Source: Cellulomonas fimi ATCC 484
GTDB lineage: Bacteria; Actinomycetota; Actinomycetes; Actinomycetales; Cellulomonadaceae
NCBI RefSeq assembly: GCF_000212695.1
Contig: NC_015514.1
Span: forward strand, 3,968,001-4,032,000
Direction: 5' to 3'
DNA length: 64,000 nt
Below the pieces are notes generated by a model that saw only the letters and a program-made list of their open reading frames with translations, was not told the origin of the DNA and searched no databases. This document shows positions 1 through 9,991 of the stretch, in pieces; the first letter of the stretch is position 1, and each line of letters starts with the position of its first letter. The position numbers were made by a program, and so were the translations under genes.

Positions 1-593
1 TCCCACCGCACGTGCGGAGCGAGCGCCGTCCCCGGGTTCAGCACGAGCTCACCGGCGAGCCGGCCCGCGGCGCTGCGGCGCACGTCCTCGCCGCTCGCCG
101 TGACGACCGGAAGCACGCCCGCCAGGCGCCAGCGCATCTCGGCGACGTCCTCGTCCTGCGCGTACGCGTCGTAGCCCAGCACGGGGAGCGGTCCGAACCG
201 CGCGACGGCCGCCCACACGAACCCCCGGTCCGCCGCGAGGACCTGCCGGGCCGTGAAGGGCCGCCAGCTCCCGACGCGGATGCGGCCGCTCATCTCGAGC
301 ACCGCGGCCGTCGACGACGGCGCGTCGGGCGCGACGGCGCGCGTCAGCCACCGGTGCACGGGCGACGGGAGACGGTCGTCCACGGGCCCGAACGGCTGCG
401 GCGTGGCGGTGGGCGTCGCGAGCCTGCGCCACGTCGCGGCCACGCGGCGCGCGGCGCGCGGCGGGGCGGGCGCGGCGACGTGCCCGCGGTCGTCCCGGAC
501 CTCGCGGCGCGCGAGGTCCGCGTCGACGCCGGGGTCCGCGCCCTCGCCGGCGTCCGCCCCGGAGCCGGGGGCCTGCGGGGTGCGTCGGGCCAC
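1..593 (-). CDS. DUF6544-like protein, 3' end outside window
   Basis: The frame reads leftward from a GTG at 593 to the window edge, giving about 197 residues without a stop; the C-terminus is missing. After a low-complexity N-terminal stretch of about 70 residues it shows SGRIRVGSWRPFTARQVLAA, FVWAAVARFGPLPVLGYDAY and MRWRLAGVLPVVTASGEDV, ending RRSAAGRLAGELVLNPGTAL. This resembles the family I know as DUF6544, whose function is unknown. The GTG lies 8 bases beyond the stop of the DUF5997 gene, so the two are probably co-transcribed. The family assignment comes from memory of the motif pattern; the catalytic role, if any, is not known. Confidence 0.72.
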   Translation of the reverse strand, partial: MARRTPQAPGSGADAGEGADPGVDADLARREVRDDRGHVAAPAPPRAARRVAATWRRLATPTATPQPFGPVDDRLPSPVHRWLTRAVAPDAPSSTAAVLEMSGRIRVGSWRPFTARQVLAADRGFVWAAVARFGPLPVLGYDAYAQDEDVAEMRWRLAGVLPVVTASGEDVRRSAAGRLAGELVLNPGTALAPHVRW

Positions 594-600
594 GGGACGG

Positions 601-1002
601 TCAGGCGTCGCGCTTGGCGGCCTCGGCGCGGCGGTCCGTCTCGCGGGCACGCAGGCGGCGCTCCTCGCGGCGGACCTCGTCGAACGTCGCGCGCTCGCGC
701 ACCAGCCACTCGGGCGGGTCGGCGACGAGCGCCTTGATCTGCGCGGTCGTCAGCGGGTCGGTGATCCCGCCGCGGGCCAGGCCGCTGATCGACACGCGCA
801 GGCGGCCGGCGACGACGGAACGCGGGTGCGGCCCGTCACGACGCAGGTCGACGAGCCACTGCGGGGGGTTGCGCTGGAGCTCCGCGAGCTCGTCGCGCGT
901 GACGGTGCCCTCCTGGAACTCCGGCGGCGTCGCCGGCAGGTACACGTCGAGCTTCGCGGCAGCCGTGGACGGCTTCATCTCCTGCGGCTTCTTCGGGCTC
1001 AC
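601..1002 (-). CDS. DUF5997 family protein
   Basis: A 133-residue soluble protein starting at GTG 1002; an internal ATG at 978 preceded by AGGAG is an equally likely start and matches the usual N-terminus of the family. Motifs include KLDVYLPATPPEFQEG, NPPQWLVDLRRDGPHPR and VVAGRLRVSISGLARGG, then an Arg/Glu-rich C-terminal helix. This is the small actinobacterial family I recall as DUF5997, function unknown. It lies just upstream of the DUF6544-like gene and downstream of the terminator of glgP, so it probably starts its own transcript. Confidence 0.8.
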   Translation of the reverse strand: MSPKKPQEMKPSTAAAKLDVYLPATPPEFQEGTVTRDELAELQRNPPQWLVDLRRDGPHPRSVVAGRLRVSISGLARGGITDPLTTAQIKALVADPPEWLVRERATFDEVRREERRLRARETDRRAEAAKRDA

Positions 1003-1082
1003 CGCCCCAGCCTAACGACCGACGACGCCCGACCCGTGAGCCCGTCGTCCCGTCAGCCCTCCCGCGGGTCACGGCCGGCACG

Positions 1083-1121
1083 CCGCAGGGCCCCGTCGCG
1101 GCGTGCGGCGGGGCCCTGCGG
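1083..1121 (-). terminator. Hairpin terminator of glgP
   Basis: Perfect 13-bp inverted repeat, CCGCAGGGCCCCG (1083-1095) and CGGGGCCCTGCGG (1109-1121), with a 13-base loop. It lies about 50 bases past the stop of glgP on the minus strand and before the DUF5997 gene. There is no long T tract, as is common in high-GC actinobacteria. Confidence 0.7.
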
Positions 1122-1171
1122 GTCGTGCGGGGCGTCAGGCGTCGGACGGACGGCGGACGCCGGGCGGGGCG

Positions 1172-3658
<2,487 letters not shown>

Positions 3659-3786
3659 CGTAGTCGGGCTCGGCCCCGTGGGACACGGGGGGACGGCCGT
3701 CGCCGCCTTCCCGACACGCCATGGCCACCTGGGCGGACGTCGTCGGGGGTGCGGCGGGGCGGCCGTCGTTCGGACGTGGACGTGCA

Positions 3787-3821
3787 GAAGGCCGGTGCCC
3801 CCTGGTCGGGCACCGGCCTTC
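3787..3821 (-). terminator. Hairpin terminator after membrane protein gene
   Basis: Perfect 14-bp inverted repeat GAAGGCCGGTGCCC (3787-3800) / GGGCACCGGCCTTC (3808-3821) with a 7-base loop, placed about 57 bases beyond the stop of the 3878-4348 gene and about 130 bases ahead of the glgP start. Confidence 0.75.
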
Positions 3822-3877
3822 CGGTGGTCGTCACCGCGGCGGGATCACCGCCGAGACGGCGGGGTTCGCCGAGCGGT

Positions 3878-4348
3878 TCAGACCGCGGCCACCACGGGCC
3901 GCTCGTCCGCCGAGGTTCCGGCGACGGCGGAGCCGAGCGAGCGGATGGCCCAGCCGGCGACACCGAAGGTCACGCCGACGCCCATGACGAGCAGCGCGAC
4001 ACCGAAGGCGACGACGGAGGTGAACAGCGAGGCCCGCAGGAAGGAGCCGTTCATGACGGTCGCGCGGACCGGGTCCTCACGGTCGAGCTCGGCGTAGGTC
4101 TTGCCGCCGGACGCGTCGAGCGCGTGGTGGTTGATGATCGCGGCCTGCGAGTACGCCTCCCAGGGCGTGTCGACCAGCTGGTTGGCGAACATGTCCGCGT
4201 CCTCCGAGACGGTGATGTTCTCCGCCTTGAGGTTGCTGGACACGGCGCCCCAGGTGACGGCGCCGGAGACGAGGAACACGCCTCCGAGGATCATGACGAT
4301 GAGGCCGAGCAGGCGGGCCTGCGACTTCTGGACGGTGATGGTGCTCAT
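3878..4348 (-). CDS. Small membrane protein, two transmembrane helices
   Basis: 156 residues starting at ATG 4348 with GAAAGG about 10 bases upstream. It has an N-terminal hydrophobic helix at about residues 13-35 (LLGLIVMILGGVFLVSGAVT) and a second at about 108-135, joined by a roughly 70-residue loop containing DADMFANQLVDTPWEAYSQA and the phrase EDPVRATVMNGSFLRASLF. The layout suggests an outside loop between two helices. Homologues in actinobacteria are often labelled aromatic ring-opening dioxygenase LigA, but nothing here resembles a dioxygenase and I would not use that name. Function unknown. Monocistronic, with its own terminator. Confidence 0.85.
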   Translation of the reverse strand: MSTITVQKSQARLLGLIVMILGGVFLVSGAVTWGAVSSNLKAENITVSEDADMFANQLVDTPWEAYSQAAIINHHALDASGGKTYAELDREDPVRATVMNGSFLRASLFTSVVAFGVALLVMGVGVTFGVAGWAIRSLGSAVAGTSADERPVVAAV

Positions 4349-4999
4349 GGTTCGTGACCTTTCGGTACCCCCGGAGTGCGGGTCTCCCCAGACCCGGTGA
4401 GCCGATCGGGCTCACGTGAAGATCGTTGCGTCTGAATGAACCCCGCGAGCGGGACCCAAGTCCCAGCATGTGGAGAAAGTGTGACGACGGTGCTCGCGTG
4501 CGCTATCGCGCACCGGCGGACGCGACGCCGCACGCCGCACGGCGCACGCCGCGAGTGCCGCACGATGCGGGAGCTGGACGCCCACCGTCAGGGGGCGAGC
4601 CGGTGTCGGCGCCGAGCGCCAGGTGCCGACCGACCTCAGCGGTGACGGCGCCCGGGGCGCCGCAGGAGCGGGACGCGAGTCGCGCGGCGAGCGTCGTGGC
4701 CGAGAGACCACCGGTGCGGGGCGTCTGCCCACGTCCCCGTCCCGCACGCTGCCGTCGGCGAGACCGGCCGACAGGCCCTCGCGCGGGCGGTCGGGGCGGT
4801 CGACGGGGTGGGCGCGTCGGAGGTCGTCGCGGCAGACGACGGCGCACCCCTGAGAGTGGGGGCACGGAGGAGGGCGCGCGGGGACCGGGGGTCGGACGCG
4901 CCCTCCTCCTGCCACGGACGCGTCCCCACGTCCGGGCGTTGTGCCCCCTGCTGCCCCGACCGGCCGCACCTGCCGGTTTGCCCGGGGCGATGGTGCTAT
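4349..4999. other. Long intergenic region, no convincing gene
   Basis: About 740 bases lie between the membrane protein start and the end of the ABC permease gene. Open frames exist on both strands (for example 4412-4969 minus), but their products are Arg/Pro/Ala-rich with no hydrophobic core, no ribosome site and no recognisable motif. One plus-strand stretch near 4750-4860 reads briefly like protein (ALARAVGAVDGVGASEVVAA) but has no start or continuation; it may be a gene remnant or chance. Confidence 0.5.
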
Positions 5000-5089
5000 C
5001 CCACCCCCTCGCGGGGCCGTCTGCGCGGGACTTTGGTCACTCGGACCTGCGCATTCGTCCGACCGGGCGACCCCGCGAGAGGGGGTGGG
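5000..5089. repeat. Long nested inverted repeat beyond ABC permease gene
   Basis: Outer arms are CCCACCCCCTCGCGGGG (5000-5016) and CCCCGCGAGAGGGGGTGGG (5071-5089), complementary except for a two-base bulge, separated by about 54 bases. Inside are TCGGAC (5041-5046) and GTCCGA (5057-5062), also complementary. It directly follows the permease stop at 5090, so it may work as a terminator; the long internal loop is unusual for that. Confidence 0.55.
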
Positions 5090-7630
5090 TCACTCGTAGG
5101 CGACCGCGTCGAGGACCTTCAGCCGTGCCGCGCGGACGCCCGGCCAGACCGCCGCGAGCACCCCCACGACGACCGCGAGCACCAGCATCCCGGCGAGGCT
5201 GCCCCACGGCACGACCAGCGAGGACAGGCCGTCGTCGGCGAACACGGTGGGCATCGTCGAGGCCAGCGCGACGCCGACGAGCAGGCCCAGGACGGTCCCG
5301 AAGACGGCCGTCAGGACCGACTCGACCGTGACCGTGCCGGCGAGCTGCAGACGGCCGAGGCCGACGGCGCGCAGGAGCCCGATCTCACGCGTCCGCTCGA
5401 TCACGGACAGCGCCAGGGTGTTGACGATCCCCAGCACCGCGATGACGACCGAGAGGCCGAGCAGCGCGTACAGGATGACGAGCATCTGGTTCACCTGGTC
5501 GGCCAGGCTCGACACGAACTCGTCCCGGGTCAGCACGGACACGACCACGTACGGGGCGACGACGTCCGCGACGGCGTCCTGGAGCTCCGCCGTGCCGACC
5601 CCGGCGGCGGCGGACACGAGGATCGTGTCGACCTGCTGCTGGTCGCGCGGCACGAGGCCGTCCAGGACGTCCTGGTCGACCACGACGGGCGAACCGAGCA
5701 CGTTCGTGGTGAACACCGCGGCGACCGTGAGGCGCTGCGGGCCGTCGGCGCCCGTGATCGTCATCGTGTCGCCGACCTTCCAGCCGTTCGACTCCGCGGC
5801 CGCCTCCTGCACGACCGCCTGGCCGTCGGCGAGGCCGTCGAGGTCGCCGTCGACGACCTCCACCTCGATCGAGCGGCCGAGCGTCCCGTCGTCCACGCCG
5901 ATCACGTACTGGACCGCGGGCTCGTCGTCGCCGACGGCGACCGGCAGCGGCACGAACGCGACCGCGTCCGCGGTGCCGACCTCCGGCAGCCCGGTCACGT
6001 CGTCGACCGCGCCCGCCGGGATCACCTGGTTGGCGGACCGCACGACGACGTCCGCGTCGGTCTGCGCCTCGACGACGCCCGCGACGGACTGCTGCGCGGA
6101 CACCGCGATCACCGAGACGGCACCGACCAGCGCCATGCCGATCATGAGCGCGCCGGCCGTGTTGGCGGTGCGGCGCGGGTTGCGGACGACGTTGCCGTGC
6201 GCCAGCCGGCCGACGGGCCGCAGCAGCCGGACGAACGGCCACGCGAGGACCCCGACGGCGGCGCGGGCGACGACGGGCGACAGCATGAGCACGCCGACCA
6301 GCACCGCTCCGGCGCCCACGCCGAGCGCGGGCTCGGCGGCGTCGGCCTCGGGCCGCACGAGCGCCGTGACCAGCGCGGCGACCCCCACGCCCGTGATCAC
6401 CAGGCCGCCGATCGCACGCCACCGCAGCGAGCGCTCCGGCACCGCGACGTCGTCGCGCATGGCCTCGACGGGCGGCACGAGCGCGGCCCGGCGGGCGGGC
6501 AGCGCCGCCGCGAGGACGCTCACGAGCGTGCCGACGAGCAGCGAGACGCCGATGGTCGCGGCGTCGACGGGGATGTCCCCGACGAGGTCCATGCCGACCG
6601 AGCCGAGCACGACGCGCAGCCCCGACACGAGCCCGAGACCGCCCGCGATCCCCAGCGCCGAGCCGAGGAGCCCGACGACGGCGGCCTGCACGAGCACCGA
6701 CGAGAACACCTGCGCCGGCGAGGCCCCCACGGCCCGCAGCAGCGCGAGCTCGCGCATCCGCTGCCGCACCGACATGGCGAACGTGTTCGAGATGATGAAC
6801 GCCCCCACGAACAGCGCGATCGCGGCGAAGACCAGCAGGAACGTCGTGATGAAGCCGAGCTGGTCGGCGATGTCCGCCTTGCTGTCGGCGCGCAGCGCGT
6901 CGCCCGTGATCACCTCGAGGCCGTCGGACGCGAACCCGTCCAGGCGGTCCACGAGCTCCTCGGGCGTCGTCCCGTCCGCGGCGTAGACAGCGATCTCCGA
7001 CACGCCGCCGTCGGGCGCCAGCACGGACAGGCCGGTGGCCTGGTCCACGAGGACGAGCGTGGCGCCCGCCATGGGGCCGCCCAGGTCGACGCGGCCGACG
7101 ATCTCGACCTCCGTGACCTCGCCGCCGAGCACCGCGGTCGTGGTGTCCCCCACGGCCAGGCCCGACGACTCGAGGGTCGCGGTCTCCAGCGCGACCTCCC
7201 CGGCACGCTCGGGCGCGCGGCCCTCGACCAGGTCGAGCGACGGGTCGTCGGGGACGTACAGCAGCGCCACGCTCGGCGCCTGGGTGCTCTGCACCGCGGT
7301 CCCGTCGGCCCCGACGAGCACGATCGGGCCCTGCACGCCCGGGATCGCGTGCGCGACACCGTCCACGGCGGCGACGTCCTCGACCAGGTCGAGCGGCACG
7401 CGCTGCCCCGTCGCACCGCCCGTCACGACGGACGAGCCCTGCGTCTCGGCGGCGCGCACGTACACGTCGGCGGGGGCGGCGGCGTCGACGATGCCGTCGA
7501 ACGTCGAGGACAGCATGGTGCGCAGCGCGAAGGTGCCGGCGACGAACGCGACGCCCAGGGCGACCGCGAGCAGGGAGAGCAGGAAGCGGACGAGGTGCGC
7601 GCGGATCCCGCGCAGCGCGACGCGGCCCAT
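5090..7630 (-). CDS. ABC transporter permease, MacB/FtsX type
   Basis: 846 residues, membrane protein. An N-terminal helix (residues about 10-33, LVRFLLSLLAVALGVAFVAG) is followed by a large outside domain of the MacB_PCD type, an FtsX-like membrane block (about 255-390), a further helical region and second outside domain, and a C-terminal FtsX-like block (about 720-840, with SVIERTREIGLLRAVGLGRL). The first block has the parallel VRQRMRELALLRAVGASPAQ. This duplicated layout is typical of actinobacterial exporters of lipids, peptides or drugs and is not a nutrient importer. Its ATG overlaps the stop of the ATPase gene by one base (TGATG), so the two form one transporter. Substrate unknown. 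Confidence 0.93.
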   Translation of the reverse strand: MGRVALRGIRAHLVRFLLSLLAVALGVAFVAGTFALRTMLSSTFDGIVDAAAPADVYVRAAETQGSSVVTGGATGQRVPLDLVEDVAAVDGVAHAIPGVQGPIVLVGADGTAVQSTQAPSVALLYVPDDPSLDLVEGRAPERAGEVALETATLESSGLAVGDTTTAVLGGEVTEVEIVGRVDLGGPMAGATLVLVDQATGLSVLAPDGGVSEIAVYAADGTTPEELVDRLDGFASDGLEVITGDALRADSKADIADQLGFITTFLLVFAAIALFVGAFIISNTFAMSVRQRMRELALLRAVGASPAQVFSSVLVQAAVVGLLGSALGIAGGLGLVSGLRVVLGSVGMDLVGDIPVDAATIGVSLLVGTLVSVLAAALPARRAALVPPVEAMRDDVAVPERSLRWRAIGGLVITGVGVAALVTALVRPEADAAEPALGVGAGAVLVGVLMLSPVVARAAVGVLAWPFVRLLRPVGRLAHGNVVRNPRRTANTAGALMIGMALVGAVSVIAVSAQQSVAGVVEAQTDADVVVRSANQVIPAGAVDDVTGLPEVGTADAVAFVPLPVAVGDDEPAVQYVIGVDDGTLGRSIEVEVVDGDLDGLADGQAVVQEAAAESNGWKVGDTMTITGADGPQRLTVAAVFTTNVLGSPVVVDQDVLDGLVPRDQQQVDTILVSAAAGVGTAELQDAVADVVAPYVVVSVLTRDEFVSSLADQVNQMLVILYALLGLSVVIAVLGIVNTLALSVIERTREIGLLRAVGLGRLQLAGTVTVESVLTAVFGTVLGLLVGVALASTMPTVFADDGLSSLVVPWGSLAGMLVLAVVVGVLAAVWPGVRAARLKVLDAVAYE

Positions 7631-8433
7631 CAGCGGGCGACGGGCTGCGCCACGGCCGCAGCCGTGAGCGGGGCGGGCACCGGGGCGGCGTCGCGCGCGG
7701 GTCGCAGCGCCGTCAGCGCGGCGAGCACCGAGTCGGGCGTCGGGTCGAGGACCTCACCGACCAGGCGGCCGTCCGCGAGGAACAGCACCCGGTGCGCGTA
7801 GGACGCCGCGGTCGGGTCGTGCGTGACCATGACGACGGACTGGCCCAGCTCGTCGACGGACCGGCGCAGGAAGCCCAGCACCTCCGCGGACGACTGCGAG
7901 TCGAGGTTGCCGGTCGGCTCGTCGGCGAACACCACCGCGGGGCGCGTGACGAGCGCACGGGCGCACGCGACGCGCTGCTGCTGGCCGCCCGAGAGCTCGG
8001 CGGGCTTGTGGTCGAGGCGGTCCGCGAGTCCCACGGCCTGCACCACCGTGTCGAGGTGGGCGCGGTCGACGGGACGGCGCGCGATGTCGAGCGGCAGCGT
8101 GATGTTCTCCAGCGCCGTCAGGGTCGGCACCAGGTTGAACGCCTGGAAGACGAACCCGAGCCGGTCGCGGCGCAGCTTCGTCAGCCGCCGCTCGTTCATG
8201 CCGCTGACCTCGAGGCCGTCGACGACGACCGTGCCGGCGTCCGTGCGGTCCAGGCCCGCCATGCAGTGCATCAGGGTCGACTTGCCGGACCCCGAGGGGC
8301 CCATGATCGCGGTCAGCTCACCGCGCCCGAAGTCGACGTCGACACCCGCGAGCGCATGCACCGCCGTGTCGCCCCGGCCGTACGTCTTCACCAGTCCGCG
8401 CGCGCTCGCGATGGGCGCCTGCTTCGTCGTCAT
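7630..8433 (-). CDS. ABC transporter ATP-binding protein, MacB/LolD type
   Basis: 267 residues. Walker A GPSGSGKST, the Q-loop in RLGFVFQAFNLVPTLTA, signature LSGGQQQRVACARAL, Walker B VVFADEPTGNLD and the H-loop VTHDPTAASYAHR are all intact, so it should hydrolyse ATP. A C-terminal extension of about 40 residues rich in Ala and Pro follows. The start at ATG 8433 was chosen because GGTGGAGG precedes it; an open frame extends upstream to 8505 but without protein character. It powers the FtsX-type permease encoded immediately downstream. Confidence 0.95.
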   Translation of the reverse strand: MTTKQAPIASARGLVKTYGRGDTAVHALAGVDVDFGRGELTAIMGPSGSGKSTLMHCMAGLDRTDAGTVVVDGLEVSGMNERRLTKLRRDRLGFVFQAFNLVPTLTALENITLPLDIARRPVDRAHLDTVVQAVGLADRLDHKPAELSGGQQQRVACARALVTRPAVVFADEPTGNLDSQSSAEVLGFLRRSVDELGQSVVMVTHDPTAASYAHRVLFLADGRLVGEVLDPTPDSVLAALTALRPARDAAPVPAPLTAAAVAQPVAR

Positions 8434-8520
8434 GTCCTCCACCTCACTGCACGCCCGCACGGGCCTGACGGGACGATCGTCCTCGCGTGCGGGCGGCGGC
8501 GACATGGGTGACGTCCCTGG

Positions 8521-9180
8521 TCAGGCCCTGGTCAGACCCTGACCCACCCCCGGCTCCCGGGGCGCCGGGCGGTACGGCTCCTCCCGCACAGCATGCGCCA
8601 CGACGAGCTTGAGGACCATCACCGGGCCGAACCAGGACAACCCGTCCGGGGCACCGACGACGGGTGCGGCGACGAGCGCCACGGCCGCGACGCCGAGCGC
8701 CACGGGCCGTTGCAGGTGCACCGGGACGGTCCGCACGAGCACGACCCCGCCGAGCGGGACGAGGTACCACCACAGCGCCCACACCCACGTCGCGTCGGGC
8801 ACGACGACGACCAGCACGAACGGGTGCACGTGCAGCGCGGCGAACGCGAGCGGGTCGTGCAGCACCCGGTCGAGCCGCGTCACGGGCGGCGCGAGCGGTG
8901 CGTGGTACAGCCGCTTGGCGGTCCCGAGCGCGTTCGCGGCCACCCCGCCCGTCACGTCGAGCGTCACCAGCAGCACCGCGAGCCACGTGCCCCACGACCA
9001 CGTCGTCGGTGCCGTGAGGAGCAGCGCCGTGACGCACGCCGCCGCCGTGAGCCACACGACCCCGCGCTCGACGCGCGTGGCGCCGGTCCCGTACAGCCAG
9101 TCCCGCGGCCCGGGCGGGACCGCCCAGTCGACGTGCACGGCCTCCGGCCCGCCCGTCGAGACCTCTCCGCCGTCGCGCAT
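8521..9180 (-). CDS. Hydrophobic membrane protein, unknown function
   Basis: About 219 residues starting at ATG 9180 behind AGGGGGAGGG. It has roughly five hydrophobic segments: VVWLTAAACVTALLLTA, TWLAVLLVTLDVTGGVAANA, FVLVVVVPDATWVWALWWYL, ALGVAAVALVAAPVVG and WFGPVMVLKLVVAHAV. The middle loop carries LYHAPLAPPVTRLDRVLHDP and a conserved-looking His-rich ALHVHPF. It ends about 90 bases before the ABC ATPase start and may share its transcript. I do not recognise the family beyond an integral membrane protein. Confidence 0.82.
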   Translation of the reverse strand: MRDGGEVSTGGPEAVHVDWAVPPGPRDWLYGTGATRVERGVVWLTAAACVTALLLTAPTTWSWGTWLAVLLVTLDVTGGVAANALGTAKRLYHAPLAPPVTRLDRVLHDPLAFAALHVHPFVLVVVVPDATWVWALWWYLVPLGGVVLVRTVPVHLQRPVALGVAAVALVAAPVVGAPDGLSWFGPVMVLKLVVAHAVREEPYRPAPREPGVGQGLTRA

Positions 9181-9241
9181 GCGCACCCTCCCCCTGTCCC
9201 GTCCCACCCTGCCCCGGGCTCGGGCGGTGCGCACGGAGGCG

Positions 9242-9913
9242 TCAGGGGACGCGCGCGAGGACGTCCGTCACACCCGGCTCGACCGGGCCGCCGTGCACGG
9301 GCGGGCGCCGGGTCACCGCGTCGAGCGCGGCCCGCCACGACGCGGGCAGCTCCCGGACGCGGTAGACGACCGCCTTGGCGGGCTCGACGCTCGCGGCCGA
9401 GACCCCGACGCCCGTGACGTCGATCCCCGCGGCCCGGCAGGAGAACAGCATGCGGCGCAGGTGGTACGACTGCGTGACGACGACAGCCTCCTCGACGCCG
9501 AAGACGTCGTGCGCGCGCACGCACGTGTCGTGCGTGTCGAGGCCCGCGTGGTCCCGCACGACCCGGTCCGCCGGGACGCCGCGCTCGACGAGCCAGTCGC
9601 GCATCGCCGTCGGCTCGTCGTGCTGCGGCGTGCGGTTGTCGCCGCTGACCAGGACGACTTCGACCGTGCCCTGCGCGTAGAGCTCCGCGGCCGCGTCGAG
9701 GCGGCGGCGCAGGTACGTCGACGGCGTCCCGTCGGGGCGCAGGCCGGCACCCGGCACGATCACCACGCCCGACGGCGGCACGTCCTGCACCGAGCCGCGC
9801 ACGGCCGCCTGGCCGACGCCCTGCACGACGACCGTCACGGCCGCGAGCACCCAGACGACCGCGACGGCACCCGCCGTCACGCCCCGCCGCACCCGCCCGC
9901 GCGCACCGCTCAC
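9242..9913 (-). CDS. SanA/YdcF (DUF218) family protein
   Basis: 223 residues with an N-terminal membrane anchor (about residues 12-36) and an extracytoplasmic DUF218 domain. Diagnostic stretches are VVIVPGAGLRPDGTPSTYLR, LYAQGTVEVVLVSGDN, VPADRVVRDHAGLDTHDTC, and VVTQSYHLRRMLFSCRAAGI. The family includes E. coli SanA, YdcF and ElyC, which are linked to envelope integrity; the biochemical reaction is unsettled. GTG start at 9913. It follows the GH35 gene but is separated from it by a hairpin. Confidence 0.9.
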   Translation of the reverse strand: MSGARGRVRRGVTAGAVAVVWVLAAVTVVVQGVGQAAVRGSVQDVPPSGVVIVPGAGLRPDGTPSTYLRRRLDAAAELYAQGTVEVVLVSGDNRTPQHDEPTAMRDWLVERGVPADRVVRDHAGLDTHDTCVRAHDVFGVEEAVVVTQSYHLRRMLFSCRAAGIDVTGVGVSAASVEPAKAVVYRVRELPASWRAALDAVTRRPPVHGGPVEPGVTDVLARVP

Positions 9914-9927
9914 GGCCGCGATGCTAG

Positions 9928-9953
9928 GCGCCCACGCTCACGCCCGTGGGCGC
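9928..9953 (-). terminator. Hairpin terminator of GH35 gene
   Basis: Inverted repeat GCGCCCAC (9928-9935) / GTGGGCGC (9946-9953) with a 10-base loop, about 40 bases past the GH35 stop at 9992 and before the SanA-like start at 9913. Short stem, no T run. Confidence 0.5.
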
Positions 9954-9991
9954 TTCGGTGGGGCGGTTCGGTGGAGGTTCGGGGCGGCAGG

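Noticed and set aside
3878..4348. Annotation as LigA aromatic dioxygenase
   Set aside because: Two membrane helices and a short loop with no dioxygenase motif; the name is a propagated label.
4412..4969. 185-residue minus-strand open frame in the gap before the ABC exporter
   Set aside because: No ribosome site, no domain, Arg/Pro-rich composition; treated as non-coding.
5026..5046. Firm DosR box call
   Set aside because: Only the first half-site matches well and no start codon follows within a normal distance on either strand.
4808..7801. 997-residue plus-strand open frame opposite the ABC permease
   Set aside because: His/Arg/Asp-rich shadow; the permease on the other strand is convincing.
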